The position numbers and the translations under genes are program-made. The notes beneath the pieces were generated by a model. It made no database searches. It worked only from the letters and a program-made list of their open reading frames with translations, and had not been told where the DNA came from. Of a stretch of DNA of 64,000 nucleotides, positions 10,191 to 23,528 are shown piece after piece. The stretch spans positions 79,286,338 through 79,350,337 of the forward strand of contig CM043953.1 in assembly GCA_014529385.2 (NCBI GenBank), written 5' to 3'. How positions within the stretch are numbered: the first letter of the stretch is position 1; each line of letters starts with the position of its first letter. The stretch comes from Adiantum capillus-veneris. Its lineage: Eukaryota; Streptophyta; Polypodiopsida; Polypodiales; Pteridaceae.

Positions 10191-13100
10191 GTATGGTACT
10201 TTGTGCTACAGCCGAAAGCCTGGCTGCCCTGCAAAATACTCAAAAATAGCACATAGCAAGACATAAATGACTAAATCTACGTACTTGCCGACTCGCATAG
10301 CACATAAACACGACGTATGCAAATAGAGAGAGATAGAGAGCGGGAGAGAGCGAGATAGCACGTGTAGACGCACCTCCTAGAGTGGAGTGCTACGCCGGCA
10401 CTGTGAGAGAGGAGGGAGGAGAGAAGAGAAGAAGACACAAGCACTGGGTGCAATCTCCCCCCGTGCAAGAGTGACCATTTCCCTTTTGCACGTATATCAT
10501 TTATAGATTTCTTGAATGGTCAAATTGAGTACAAACTGGCCGGCCGGCCATAAATGGCCAAAGCTCATAAAAGAGCACTTGAATAATAAAATGTACAATG
10601 TATATATTTTCATTCGCATAAGCCTAGCTTGGTCTAGTCTTTTCCACCTGTCATCACAACTGCAATAAATAAGATATCAATTCCATAACATACCTCTCCG
10701 CTGGAAAGCAACTGTCCTCAGTTTGCGAAGATAAAAATCTGCAAACAATACTTGTCAAAAACAATGATTAGAAATCTATAGAAAATAGTAAAAGAAAAAT
10801 CCATAAAATTAGACAACTTATGCCTGCCGTCATCCACATACTACCTATTCTAGTGTCCCATACCACTAGAATAAGCAGTATATGTCATACCCTGATGAAT
10901 CAGGATATCATTGGTCACACTCATCATTGTATAAATCAATTCTCATCAATCTCAAGTTCACTTCCATAAAGACTGTCACGACAGAAAATCATCATATACC
11001 AATTCCAAATCCAAAATATCTTTCCTTTTCTATACCCGAGTTACAGTGGTGGCCAGCCACTGCAGCATGATTTTGTGATTGGTGTTGCCTCATCTGGGGA
11101 GTCTACACCAATAAAACGTACTGCCTAAATCGGAGAATCTGCACTAATGCTGCCTAGGTATAAGTGTAAAAATAATGAATCTGCAATTTATCAATGTGCT
11201 ACCTAAATCGGCGGATGTGCACCAAGATGAGTATCTACACACTACCTAAATCGGCGAATCTGTGTGTCCGTGACCAATGGACTAGACAAGACATAAAAGG
11301 GAAAAGTATGTACTATGTGTGTGACACCATTTTGGAGTATAGCAAGGTTCTTACAAAGTGTTGGTCACTATCCAGAGCACCGTAGCTCACATGAGTATCT
11401 GCATAGCTTATTGACAAATCATCTCAACAAAGAATTCTTTCAATACAATCAGAATCCATGTCCTTAGTAGTGTTGTTTGAGTATTCAGCGTAGAACACAA
11501 TGGAGAGAAATGAAATAAGAAAAGAGGAATGACGTATTTGATGTACCTACCAGGAGGGTAAACTGTATTTGAATATATAGACCATTGTTGGTATATGGAT
11601 GAGGTACAAGTGCTGCAACTCACGTTTTACACCAAAGTATAGTTAACAAAGTCAAAAATGTGGTAATTTTGTGTTAGTAATTTTCAATGAAATAAAAGAA
11701 TATCCTGCCTATCGATTCAATATTAGTGTTTGAGTACACTTTTAGAATGTACAGTGTTGGCAGCTTGACTCGACAATCGAAAAGTTAAAAATAAAGTAAA
11801 CTCGAACACAAATAAAAAGTTATACACAACCTTGCTGAAACTGAAACGTGAGATAGCTTAGCGAGAAGAAAAAAACTCTGTAGGCAAATTAATATCATAG
11901 ATGAATTTGAGTCATAAATAAAGACAGAAACTCATAAGAAAGCAAAGCTGTCTATCGAGCGAGAATATGTAGAGCGGGTGATTGTTATAGAAATTAAAAA
12001 TACTCTTTTATATCCCAATTTTCATGGATGATATATATATATATATATATACCATGAAAATACACCTAGTAATTAAATTGATAGGGAAGTTATGAAATAA
12101 CTGTCTATGTATGAATGGAGTGCCACGAGGGGAAGTAAACTTTTGTACAAAGGAAAATAAGCCAAATTGACAAGGTTTAAAACGCTCGCTTAATTGTCAG
12201 GTCCCTGGATTCAATCTATAAATGAATTGTGGTAATGAAACTTCATTGTGCCACGTCTACACTGACACGGACCATATTGTAATGAATCTTTTAGGGTTGT
12301 CTACAGCTGTTAATACACAAGTTTGAGAGATAGAGATAGAGATAGAGAAAGAGAGAAGACTTAACACTTGACGTGGCCATGAATCCAAGTACAGTAGTAC
12401 GTGAGCACCTCACCGTGGACACCAAAAAGCCATAATAGAATTTTGAATATCAACCCGGCCCCTGGCTTAGGGCTTGGTAATATAGTCTATATCCATCATT
12501 TTACAAAGAAAAATTGAACTTGAAAAAATTATGGATGTGAACAACAACTCCCCGATATGAAAGATCATATAGAACACGCACAACATGTGTGTGTATGTGT
12601 ATTTTAAAAGGTCAAAGAGACCAAACTGAAACTATCTTTGTGGATCTAATCTACTGCTGGGTTTTTTTTCAAAATTATTTATAAATGAATTTAAAGTTAA
12701 AGATTACTAAAACTAAAAGCATAAAATAGCAAGGTGTAAATCATCATCATCACGATCAATGCCCAAGGATGCCTAGGGTTGTGCAAAAAAAGTATTGTAG
12801 CAGCCGCGGTAGAGCTTCGTGAAAGGGCCAGCCACCGGAGGTAGTCGCACTAGGAAGGGGAAGAGAGATGGAGAAATGAAATGTTATATGAATAGTTTAC
12901 AAAAGGCTAGAACTCCATATGAAGCCACAGAGATACAATCTGTGTGAATCTAATCTAATGGCAGGGTACAAATTAAAATGAAGTAAGGTTAAAAACTGGG
13001 AAGCTCTACCCAAACCCTAATTTCTACATCACCCTAATCACAAAGTCCCATATGAGAGAGTCACAATCTTTTGCAAAATTTAGCTGCAGAAAAAGAATGT
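10191..13100. other. Gene-poor segment
   Basis: No convincing gene was seen on either strand. Small items: three copies of a CTACCTAAATCGGCGAATCT-like unit at about 11126, 11206 and 11243; a short palindrome, ATTTTCATGG...CCATGAAAAT, around an (AT)n core at 12018-12060; a (AGAGAT)n patch near 12330. Open frames are short and unsupported. Confidence 0.6.
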
Positions 13101-13124
13101 TCTAGTTATTCTTTTGGCCTGCTT

Positions 13125-13450
13125 CCCTTCCAAGCATGACTACCAAAATGTTTTCAAGAATTGACCTCCCTCCAATCAATCTTGATTGTGCCTCAAGTAC
13201 CTATTTCCTAAGAAAGGGTAACATTTTAACAGCAATGGCCTTGGCCAACGATTTGTACAAGATCCCCATCATGGTGATGGGTCTCCATTGTGTCAAAGAA
13301 GAGGGAATAGTTTTTCTTTAGGTAGTAGCTTAATGATCCCCTACTTCAACAAGAGGCTCATGCATTGAGTTAGCCAAATGTGGTTTATGGCAGCCGTGAT
13401 CATTGGATGGAGTTTATCCCAAACTCCACCAAAAACCCTTTTGTTAGTCC
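13125..13450 (-). pseudogene. LINE (non-LTR) reverse-transcriptase fragment
   Basis: The minus strand reads GIIKLLPKEKLFP, then after a frame change LTQWRPITMMGILYKSLAKA, and, past one stop, QSRLIGGRSILENI. These are the first reverse-transcriptase blocks of plant LINE ORF2 proteins (IKLLPK, WRPIT, Q..F..GRSI.ENI). Only this part is present, with at least one frameshift and stops, so it is a relic. The sequence further upstream to about 13450 is more degraded but similar in style. Confidence 0.75.
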
Positions 13451-13554
13451 ACATATCTCAGGGGGGATATTTTTTGGCGAGCATTTTTTGGCGCGCGCTT
13501 TTTTGGAATTCGGTGATCAGATTCCAAAAGGATTCTTTCTTCTCTTCTCAACAT

Positions 13555-15941
<2,387 letters not shown>

Positions 15942-15983
<42 letters not shown>

Positions 15984-16047
15984 ACTCTATCCACCTTTGT
16001 TGTAGTCTTTCCAGCTTCACGAATAATCTCTATACAAAACGTTGCTT

Positions 16048-16139
<92 letters not shown>
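15942..16139. repeat. Two long (CT)n tracts
   Basis: Tracts at about 15942-15979 and 16049-16139, separated by roughly 70 bp of unique sequence; they end about 75 bp before the LTR retrotransposon. Confidence 0.95.
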
Positions 16140-16140
<1 letters not shown>

Positions 16141-16213
16141 TCCAGGTATTTTTAGAAGATACCATCTCTAGCACAGACCACTAATAGACAATATTTGGTT
16201 TATGCAAATGTAC

Positions 16214-17805
16214 TGTAACATTTATTGGGCTAAAATCCTTTGTGTAGCGGAATTTAGCATGAACATAGTGGGCATTTCATTAGAGTTGATTTCTAATGAG
16301 AATTACAAGAGTGCTTGGGTGGAGAGAGCAACAAAAAGCATAACACCTAGTTAGATAGCATCGACAATACTTTCAAAAGAGAGAGCAATTAAGCTATTGA
16401 CAACAGTTGAGGACCGGATTTGCATGGAGCCGGTCCCCCCTCCAAAAGGCTTTGTATTATGGTTTCTCCCATCAAGAGAGACATTGTACAATACAATTCT
16501 TTGTGTTCCTTCAAGACTAGCTAGTGCAATGAAGATGGAAGCTTCATACACCAAGCAAAACACTTAATCAAACACAACTTGAATTATCCCCGTTCTCAGA
16601 CCCAAGACCTCACACACCTTCGAAGATGGTGAGAGCTAGCAGGGTATGAGAGTAGATTGAGAGGAAAAAGAAGTATCTTACGAGAAAGAAGTACATCTCC
16701 TCACATAATCACTCATATTAGCATAGCTTAGCTTAGTAATTAGCTTGGTAGAGAAGATGAGCATGCATTGAAGCTTGGCTCTTGGTTGGATTTGCATCCA
16801 CATGCCAAGAGAGTGTTGATGTAGGCTTCTATCTCACAAGCTTGGAGTAGGTGATGAGCTCTCCATTAAAGCTTGGGAGGAGATAGAGTATTTTCCCTTC
16901 ACACATGGTCAAGTGTGAGAGTGTGTGTGTCAATGCCAAGCAAAAATCAGCCCCCCCCCTCTCTTGGGCGAGCCCTAGCTGCTAAGTAAGTCTGGCTTTT
17001 GCCTCATTGGACCTCCCCAGGTCAAGCCAATAGGGATTAAGCAGCATAAGTGATAGCCTTCTGACATGTGTCCCCCTTTCCCCTTTTGTGAGAGCTTTAG
17101 GTAATTAAATAATTAAACTAAACTCTCATTGGACCCCTTTGCCTCCTGGCCAATAGGAATCAGGCAAGCCATGGGGCTCCTGAATGCTCATTGGACCCCT
17201 TGGGAGACTGCCCAATAGTCTTCTAGGACACTTAATTCTTATTGGTTTCTTTTATTAAATGTTTTTAAATTAATTAAACTAGATTTACTCTAGCTTAATT
17301 CTCATTGGTCCACTTCAAGGGTCTTCCAATAGGAATTGGGCACACCTTGTGGGCATCTGGCCTAGGGAGCTGACATGTGTCCCTCATTCCCTTTGTGTAA
17401 AGGGAGCCTGTGTGTGTGTGTGTGTGGCTTTCTCTCTCATCCCCTAGCTTTGGGGCTCGCCCCCTCCCATGTAGGGATATGCAAAGACTTTTAGGGCACA
17501 CACTAAGCATCCAATTTTCCCTAGGGTTGACCTTTGGACACAACCTTTGAATTTTGGAACCTTAGCATTTTGGAAGTCTTAATGGGCTGAACCTTAGGGT
17601 CTTTTTGGCCCATTGTTTCACATGGCTCTTTTGCAGATGGCCCCCCCTTTGGATCCCTATTTTCCCTCCTTTGGATCCCTACTGTGGCCGGTCTGCTAAC
17701 TTAACCCATATTCTAGCTTTTTCTCCCTTGGCACTTCCCCACATTAAATGATCAGTTTAATATGAGAAAATCATTTAGGAGAATTAGATATTGATTATTA
17801 TGACA
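16214..17805 (-). repeat. 3' LTR of the Ty3/gypsy element
   Basis: 1,592 bp. By eye about nine differences from the other LTR, including C-run and (GT)n length changes; four of them lie within the first 45 bp at the left edge. A 70-codon frame present in both LTRs at equivalent positions looks incidental. Confidence 0.95.
17006..17330. promoter_or_regulatory. Four ATTGG...CCAAT inverted pairs with constant spacing in the LTR
   Basis: ATTGG at 17006, 17128, 17190 and 17304 is followed by CCAAT at 17027, 17150, 17212 and 17326. Start-to-start distance is 22 bp in three pairs and 21 in the first; the first is also 22 in the right LTR, where one extra A is present. A lone ATTGG lies at 17241. 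CCAAT boxes are bound by NF-Y; a role as an enhancer of the LTR is inferred. Confidence 0.6.
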
Positions 17806-17820
17806 TTACCTCTCTCTTGA
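17806..17820 (-). other. Polypurine tract of the Ty3/gypsy element
   Basis: On the minus strand the purine-rich run CAAGAGAGAGGTAA ends directly at the 3' LTR, the expected place for plus-strand priming. Confidence 0.8.
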
Positions 17821-18161
17821 AATCATAGTCGTCCTCGACTATGGTGTAGAGAAGATAAAGCATACGCATGAGTCCTTTTCTTAGCGGGTAGAGGATCCCT
17901 ATGTTACCCTACGACATCATTCCATAATGGATGACTAGTCCATTTGGCGCTTGAGAGCCTAAGGCTGCCGCAAGCATGTCTGCACATTAGTCCTATCAGT
18001 CTTCCATAGTAGAGTGACAAGCTCTACTTGGTGTTTGGGAGACGTCGTCTCCGCAAACTTGATCTAAGCATGCATACTACTTCATTTTTGTGCACAAATA
18101 AAGAAAAAGGAGTCTTATAAGACAAAAATTTTTGTTCATTTTTAACATTTTGTACATTTGC

Positions 18162-21100
18162 TTACTCTTGGGAAGCATTGTAAGCATTGACAAGGTTTAG
18201 GTTATCCTTTAATTGTATGCCTTGCATCCATCTAGCATCTTCAAAAGGATAATTCTTAAACTTAATAAGATATCGTCTGATAGTCTTACCGCCTCTTAAT
18301 ACCTTGTCTTCATGTCGGAGAATGGACTCGGGCTGCAGCACCTCTTCGTGGTCCTCGATCTCCGGTGGGTCTTCAATAGTTGGTTCTTGAGGTGGCTCTC
18401 CTTTGTAAGGCTTTAAGAGGCTCACATGAAAAGCATTGTGTATGAGCCAATGATTGGGCAACTTAAGTTGATAGTCCATCTCATTGATTGGCCTAAGAAT
18501 CTGGAAGGGACCATAGTACCTTTTTGCTAGTTTAGCATAGTACTTTTGGTGGCCCGTAGGATTCTTGCCCGTAGTGTGCCTTAATCGAGCCTTGGGAAAC
18601 TTTAACAAGACCCAATCGTTTTCTTTAAAGGCTTGGGCTCTTCTGTGCTTGTCAGCAGCAGCCTTTTGCCTTTGCTGTGAGATAGAGATAGCATCCTTAA
18701 TCTTTTGGAAAGATTCTTGTAGGTCTCGGCTATACTCATCTGCAGCGAAGATCTTCCCATGTACCTTAAGTAGCAAGGGACTTTTTGATCTTCCCTCAAT
18801 TACCTCGAAAGGTGCTTTTCCTGTAGAAGTATGTACAGTGTTATTGTAAGCATACTCTACTAAGGGTAAGTACTTCTCCCATTGGGATCTTTGATCTACT
18901 TCCGTTACATAGGCTTTTAGTAGATCGAGAATAGTTAGGTTAGCTATTTCACTTTGGCCATCAGTTTGTGGATGATAGGCCGAAGAGAAGTTTAGCCTTG
19001 TTCCTAAATTCTCAAAGAGACCCTTCCAGAAATTACTGGTCATTCTAGGATCTCTATCCGACACTATGGACATTGGCAAGCCATGGTACTTGAAAATTTG
19101 TGAAATGAAGAGGGTTGCCATTTGATGGGCTTTGATAGTCTTTTTGACAGGTATAAAATGAGCTTGTTTACTGAACCTGTCTACTATCGTCCATATTCCC
19201 GTATTCCCATGGATAGACTTAGGCAATCCAAAGATAAAATCCATGGATATGCTCTCCCACGGTGAATTAGGGATTGGCAAGGGTTGAAGCAATCCAAGTT
19301 GCTTCCCTCTATCAAATTTTGTCTTTTGACATACCACACATTTGGAAACATACTCATGTATGTTCACTTTCATGGTAGGCCAATAGAAATATGTTTCAAT
19401 TCCCTTTAGGGTAGACTGAATCCCTCTATGCCCCGCATATGGGGGAGCATGAGATTCATACATTACTTTCTCACGTAGTGAGTTAGTAACGCATAGTCTA
19501 TTGCCATAGAGAAGATAACCATCTTGTAAAGTAAATGGTTCTTCTTTCTTCCCTAATGCAAGGGCTGAAATCACATCTCTAAAATCGGGATCAATAGCAT
19601 ACTCATCTATCATTAAAGATAGATCATTGTGAGTTGCTATGGAAACCGCATTCACTCTCGGTCGTCTTGAGAGTGCATCGGCTACTTGATTATGCTTGCC
19701 AGCAATGTGAGCAATATGAAAATGAAATTGCGAAAGGAAATTTGCCCACCTCATTTGTTTGTCGGAGAGCTTGGTCTGCGTCATGAAGTACTTAAGACTT
19801 TGGTGATCCGTTCGCAGAATGAAAGGAGTCCCCAATAAATAGTGCTTCCATGAGTCTAAGGCATGTAGAACTGCAAGGAGTTCTTTTTCGTATATGCCTA
19901 GAGCTTGCTCAACAGGGTCGAGCCTTCGACTCTCATAGCCTATGGCGTGCCCTTCTTGGAGCAGAACAGCCCCAAGGCAATCACCACAAGCATCACATTG
20001 GACCTCAAATGGTTTTGAGAGATCCGGTAGTGTAAGCACAGGTTGAGAGATAAGCTTTTCTTTAAGCTTTTCGAAAGCATTGTTCTCCTTAGCAGACCAC
20101 GTATACCTAACATTTTTCTTTGTTAGGTCATGTAATGGTCCCGCAATTTGTGAGAACTTTTCTATGAAGCGTCTATAGTATGCACACATACCTATAAAGC
20201 TTCTTAGTTCATGAAGATTCCTTGGTTTAGGCCATCCTTTTATTACCTCTAACTTGGATGGATCCATTTGGATTCCATCTTGAGAGATAATGTGACCTAA
20301 ATATTGAATCTCTTGCAAGAAAAATTCACTTTTCTTTCGATTAACATAAAGTTTATTCTCTCTTAAAACTTGAAATATTACCTGGAGGTGTTGCTTGTGT
20401 TCCTCTAATGAATTAGAGTAGATGATAATATCATCAAAGAACACTCCAGTGAAGGTTCGATGAGGTCTGAACAGCTTCTCCATCAAGCGGTTAAATGTGG
20501 CTGGTGCATTAGTCAAGCCAAAAGGCATGACAATGTATTCGTAAAGACCAAATGTAGTACGAAATGCGGTCTTTACAATGTCTTGATCAACTATCCTTAT
20601 TTGATGATAGCCACTTTTTAGGTCAATCCTACTGAAGTAGGTCGATCCTTGTAGCTTATCAAATAGGTCTTCTACCCGTGGAACGGGAAACCTATTCTTG
20701 ATAGTGATCCTATTTAGTGCTCTATAGTCGACACACATACGATATGTGCCGTCTTTCTTTTGCACTAATAGCACAGGTGAGCAAAATGGAGATGAGCTAG
20801 GCCTAACCATGCCCTTCTCAATTAACTCATGCACTTGCCGCATAATCTCCTCTTGTTGAGCTTGAGAAACTCTATAAGGAGGTTTGTTAGGCGGTGAACT
20901 TCCTGGAAGAAGTTCAATTGCATGGTCGTCATTACCTCGTTTAGGAGGTAGCTCACAAGGGATGTCGTCAATAAAGACATCTTGAAACCCCTTGAGAAAA
21001 TTGGATAACTCTAATTCCTTTTGGTTGCTTTTATTTTCTTTTGCTAAAGCATTAGGTTCATTTTGAGAATCTTTAACAAAAATCATGTACACGGAAATAG

Positions 21101-23111
21101 AGCTCTTTATTGACTTGTTGAAAGCTGGTGTATGTACAATGGGGATGGTGTTACCCATCTCCCTAGCATCTATATACATGTCCTTTTCCCTGAACTTAAA
21201 GGAGATTCTCCTTTCAGGAAATTTAACATGGGCAGCCAGACGGTCAAACCATGGTGCCCCTAGGATTACATCCTCATGCTTGAGAGGAGAGATAAAGAAG
21301 TCCTCTTTGTCCACATAGCCTTGGACATGAAGCCTCAATTTCCCGATTAAGGGAGTGACTGAAGCTTCTTGCCCCTTGAAGGCACTGTCTGCGGGTAGGA
21401 TATCTCCCATCTCGTAGGATTGTATGCCTAGCTTGGTGGCTAACTCCATAGATATAAAATTGTGAGTAGAACCAGGGTCAAAGAGAATAAAAGCATCATG
21501 TTCTCTTACCTTTCCCCAAGCATGGCATAGAGGAGATCCTTTGTGGTGAGTTTGGTGAATCTCCTCCTCTTGGATTTCAACCAAAGAAGCTCTAGGAGGA
21601 TCTTGGCGGTTGTTCTTTTGGGGACAAGCGCGGTACGCATGCCCTTGTTCGCCGCACTTGAAACACCGGTTATCTTTACGATAACGCTCAAGCTCTTCAG
21701 GAGAGAGTTTATTCTTTCCTTTGTAAACTCCCTTCTCTTTAGCTTTGTTGGAATTGCCCTTAGGAGACTTTTGGACATTGTCCTTCCCCTTAGGCTCATT
21801 GGAACCCTTGTTTTCCGGGGGCTTATTATTTCTTTTACCCCCCGTTTGGAAATTGATTCGCGAGGCCACCATAGTATGGTGTATTACCGCCGATATGGTA
21901 CGTGGCCTTTGGGAGTTGACATACTCCGCCATTTCTTCGGTTAAGCCCGCACAAAATTGTTGCTTTTGCTCTCCAAAATCCAACTTTTTGAAGACAGTGG
22001 CTTTGAGTTGTAGGTCCCAAAACTTGTCTACATATTTGTGGATGGATTCATTGGGAGAGAGCTTTAAGCTTCGCCATTCGGTGAGTACTTTGTCTTTGGC
22101 ATCGGTGGCCAAAAACTGCTTCATAATGGAAGCTCTTAAAGCCTTCCATGTTCGTGGAGCTTCACCGTTGGCTCGTAGGCTAGACCACCATTGTCTGGCG
22201 GACTTTTGAAAGTGCATAGCTACATGGCGTAGCTTAGAGGACTCCGTGAAGCCCTCATCTCCAAACGCCGCATCGAATTGCTGGATAAAGGCCAAAACTT
22301 TGTCTGTAGCACCGAAGGTGCCATCATAGGTAAGGAAAGAGATGCTCTTCCCTCCCTCTTTGAATTTCTTCAGCTTGGACGACCTCTTCCATGCGGCATA
22401 GGATTTCCTATGGCCTCTTCTTTTTGATGGTTCAAAAGTTGCACCATCACTTTCTTCAGAAGATGAAGAATTTGAAGAAGGTGGAGAAGAGGGTGACCTC
22501 TTTCTCGCCTTTTTCTTGTCTTGATCTTTGTCGTCTTCACCATAGCTTTCATAAGAGGAAGAGGATGAAGAAGATGGAGAAGAGGGTGTCCTCTTTCTCG
22601 CCTTTTTCTTCTCTTGCTTTTTATCATCCCTCTTTGAATTATGGCGTGGAGAAGAGTGTGATGGTCTTCTCCGCTTTGGTGGTGATGGAGAGCGTTTAGC
22701 CCGCCGTCTTCGTGGAGCCATCTCCGCCGAGGTGGCGGGAGACTCGCTTCTTTCTCGTTCCTTCGGTGGAGGCTCTTGAGTTCTCCTTTGGGAAGGAGAT
22801 GCATCATCAAGAAGTAAGTTCTTGAGCCCTTCATATGGATTCTCTTCTTCTTCCCGAATCGGAGAGAGACCTCTTTTGGTAGTCTCACAAGGAGGCTTCC
22901 TAGGTGTTCTCTCGTCATGGTGATGAGCTTGGAGAATCCCGTGAGCACGGAGCTGCCGTTGCACTTCACTTTGGAGAGATGGATTGCCCATGGCTTGTTG
23001 AAGCCTAGAAACAAGATAATTAACAAGCATTGAAGCATCATTAGTAGCTTGCTCATGAGCAAAATCAAAGTTATCAACATTAATTTCACTCTCTTTAATA
23101 TTGTCAGCCAT
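18162..23111 (-). CDS. Gag-Pol polyprotein, 1,649 aa, single frame
   Basis: Starts at ATG 23111. Order of domains by residue: Ser/Lys/Arg-rich N-terminal region; retrotransposon Gag block near 270-420; CCHC zinc knuckle CFKCGEQGHAYRAC near 483; aspartic protease FDPGSTHNF near 545; reverse transcriptase with FFDDIIIYS near 892; RNase H with DACGDCLGAVL near 1041; integrase with an HHCC finger near 1226-1262, then DFIFGLP, SDRDPR and GQSEIAN as D, D, E near 1289, 1351 and 1386; a chromodomain-like segment near 1594-1640. The protein copies the element RNA and inserts the cDNA; chromodomains direct integration to marked chromatin. Odd: the protease triad reads DPG where family members usually have D(T/S)G. 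Gag and Pol share one frame with no stop or frameshift. Confidence 0.95.
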   Translation of the reverse strand: MADNIKESEINVDNFDFAHEQATNDASMLVNYLVSRLQQAMGNPSLQSEVQRQLRAHGILQAHHHDERTPRKPPCETTKRGLSPIREEEENPYEGLKNLLLDDASPSQRRTQEPPPKERERSESPATSAEMAPRRRRAKRSPSPPKRRRPSHSSPRHNSKRDDKKQEKKKARKRTPSSPSSSSSSSYESYGEDDKDQDKKKARKRSPSSPPSSNSSSSEESDGATFEPSKRRGHRKSYAAWKRSSKLKKFKEGGKSISFLTYDGTFGATDKVLAFIQQFDAAFGDEGFTESSKLRHVAMHFQKSARQWWSSLRANGEAPRTWKALRASIMKQFLATDAKDKVLTEWRSLKLSPNESIHKYVDKFWDLQLKATVFKKLDFGEQKQQFCAGLTEEMAEYVNSQRPRTISAVIHHTMVASRINFQTGGKRNNKPPENKGSNEPKGKDNVQKSPKGNSNKAKEKGVYKGKNKLSPEELERYRKDNRCFKCGEQGHAYRACPQKNNRQDPPRASLVEIQEEEIHQTHHKGSPLCHAWGKVREHDAFILFDPGSTHNFISMELATKLGIQSYEMGDILPADSAFKGQEASVTPLIGKLRLHVQGYVDKEDFFISPLKHEDVILGAPWFDRLAAHVKFPERRISFKFREKDMYIDAREMGNTIPIVHTPAFNKSIKSSISVYMIFVKDSQNEPNALAKENKSNQKELELSNFLKGFQDVFIDDIPCELPPKRGNDDHAIELLPGSSPPNKPPYRVSQAQQEEIMRQVHELIEKGMVRPSSSPFCSPVLLVQKKDGTYRMCVDYRALNRITIKNRFPVPRVEDLFDKLQGSTYFSRIDLKSGYHQIRIVDQDIVKTAFRTTFGLYEYIVMPFGLTNAPATFNRLMEKLFRPHRTFTGVFFDDIIIYSNSLEEHKQHLQVIFQVLRENKLYVNRKKSEFFLQEIQYLGHIISQDGIQMDPSKLEVIKGWPKPRNLHELRSFIGMCAYYRRFIEKFSQIAGPLHDLTKKNVRYTWSAKENNAFEKLKEKLISQPVLTLPDLSKPFEVQCDACGDCLGAVLLQEGHAIGYESRRLDPVEQALGIYEKELLAVLHALDSWKHYLLGTPFILRTDHQSLKYFMTQTKLSDKQMRWANFLSQFHFHIAHIAGKHNQVADALSRRPRVNAVSIATHNDLSLMIDEYAIDPDFRDVISALALGKKEEPFTLQDGYLLYGNRLCVTNSLREKVMYESHAPPYAGHRGIQSTLKGIETYFYWPTMKVNIHEYVSKCVVCQKTKFDRGKQLGLLQPLPIPNSPWESISMDFIFGLPKSIHGNTGIWTIVDRFSKQAHFIPVKKTIKAHQMATLFISQIFKYHGLPMSIVSDRDPRMTSNFWKGLFENLGTRLNFSSAYHPQTDGQSEIANLTILDLLKAYVTEVDQRSQWEKYLPLVEYAYNNTVHTSTGKAPFEVIEGRSKSPLLLKVHGKIFAADEYSRDLQESFQKIKDAISISQQRQKAAADKHRRAQAFKENDWVLLKFPKARLRHTTGKNPTGHQKYYAKLAKRYYGPFQILRPINEMDYQLKLPNHWLIHNAFHVSLLKPYKGEPPQEPTIEDPPEIEDHEEVLQPESILRHEDKVLRGGKTIRRYLIKFKNYPFEDARWMQGIQLKDNLNLVNAYNASQE

Positions 23112-23515
23112 TCTAACAACTTTTAGGTGTAAACTTTTTAGGTGTACTTTGGCACTTCAAGCCCTAGTTGCTACTCCTCTTTACCCCTTTAGAAAAAGCA
23201 CTCAAGCTACTGTACCCGCGGCTCGAATACCATTAATTGCAAGGAATAGAAGAGAGGGTCTTTCGACACCAAAACAGCACCGGCTCCTGTCAAGCTTCTA
23301 ATAGCTCAATAGTGGTTAAGCCGTAGGCAAGCCCCGTAGGACTCCACTATTAAGACCATAGCTCTCGACGGTGATGCCCCGTTAACTGCACAAAGGCAGG
23401 CGCACTGCAAGGCTGAAAAATCCCTATTCTACTTACTCACAGGCAATTAATAATACCAACCATTTGTAGCTAGCTTGAGGACCTCCCTTCTTGAGCAAGA
23501 AAAGAGAAACCTTGA

Positions 23516-23527
23516 GCTCTGATACCA
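23516..23527 (-). other. Primer-binding site for initiator methionine tRNA
   Basis: The minus strand reads TGGTATCAGAGC two bases after the 5' LTR, the common plant LTR-retrotransposon site complementary to the 3' end of tRNA-iMet. From here to the gag start (about 400 bp) there is untranslated leader. Confidence 0.95.
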
Positions 23528-23528
23528 A

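Noticed and set aside
16351-16563. Identical 70-codon frame in both LTRs (also 23665-23877)
   Set aside because: Identity follows from LTR duplication; no motif and no independent evidence for a protein.
22370-23119. 249-codon frame overlapping the start of gag-pol
   Set aside because: Another frame of the Ser/Arg-rich Gag start; composition is explained by the shadow of the real frame.
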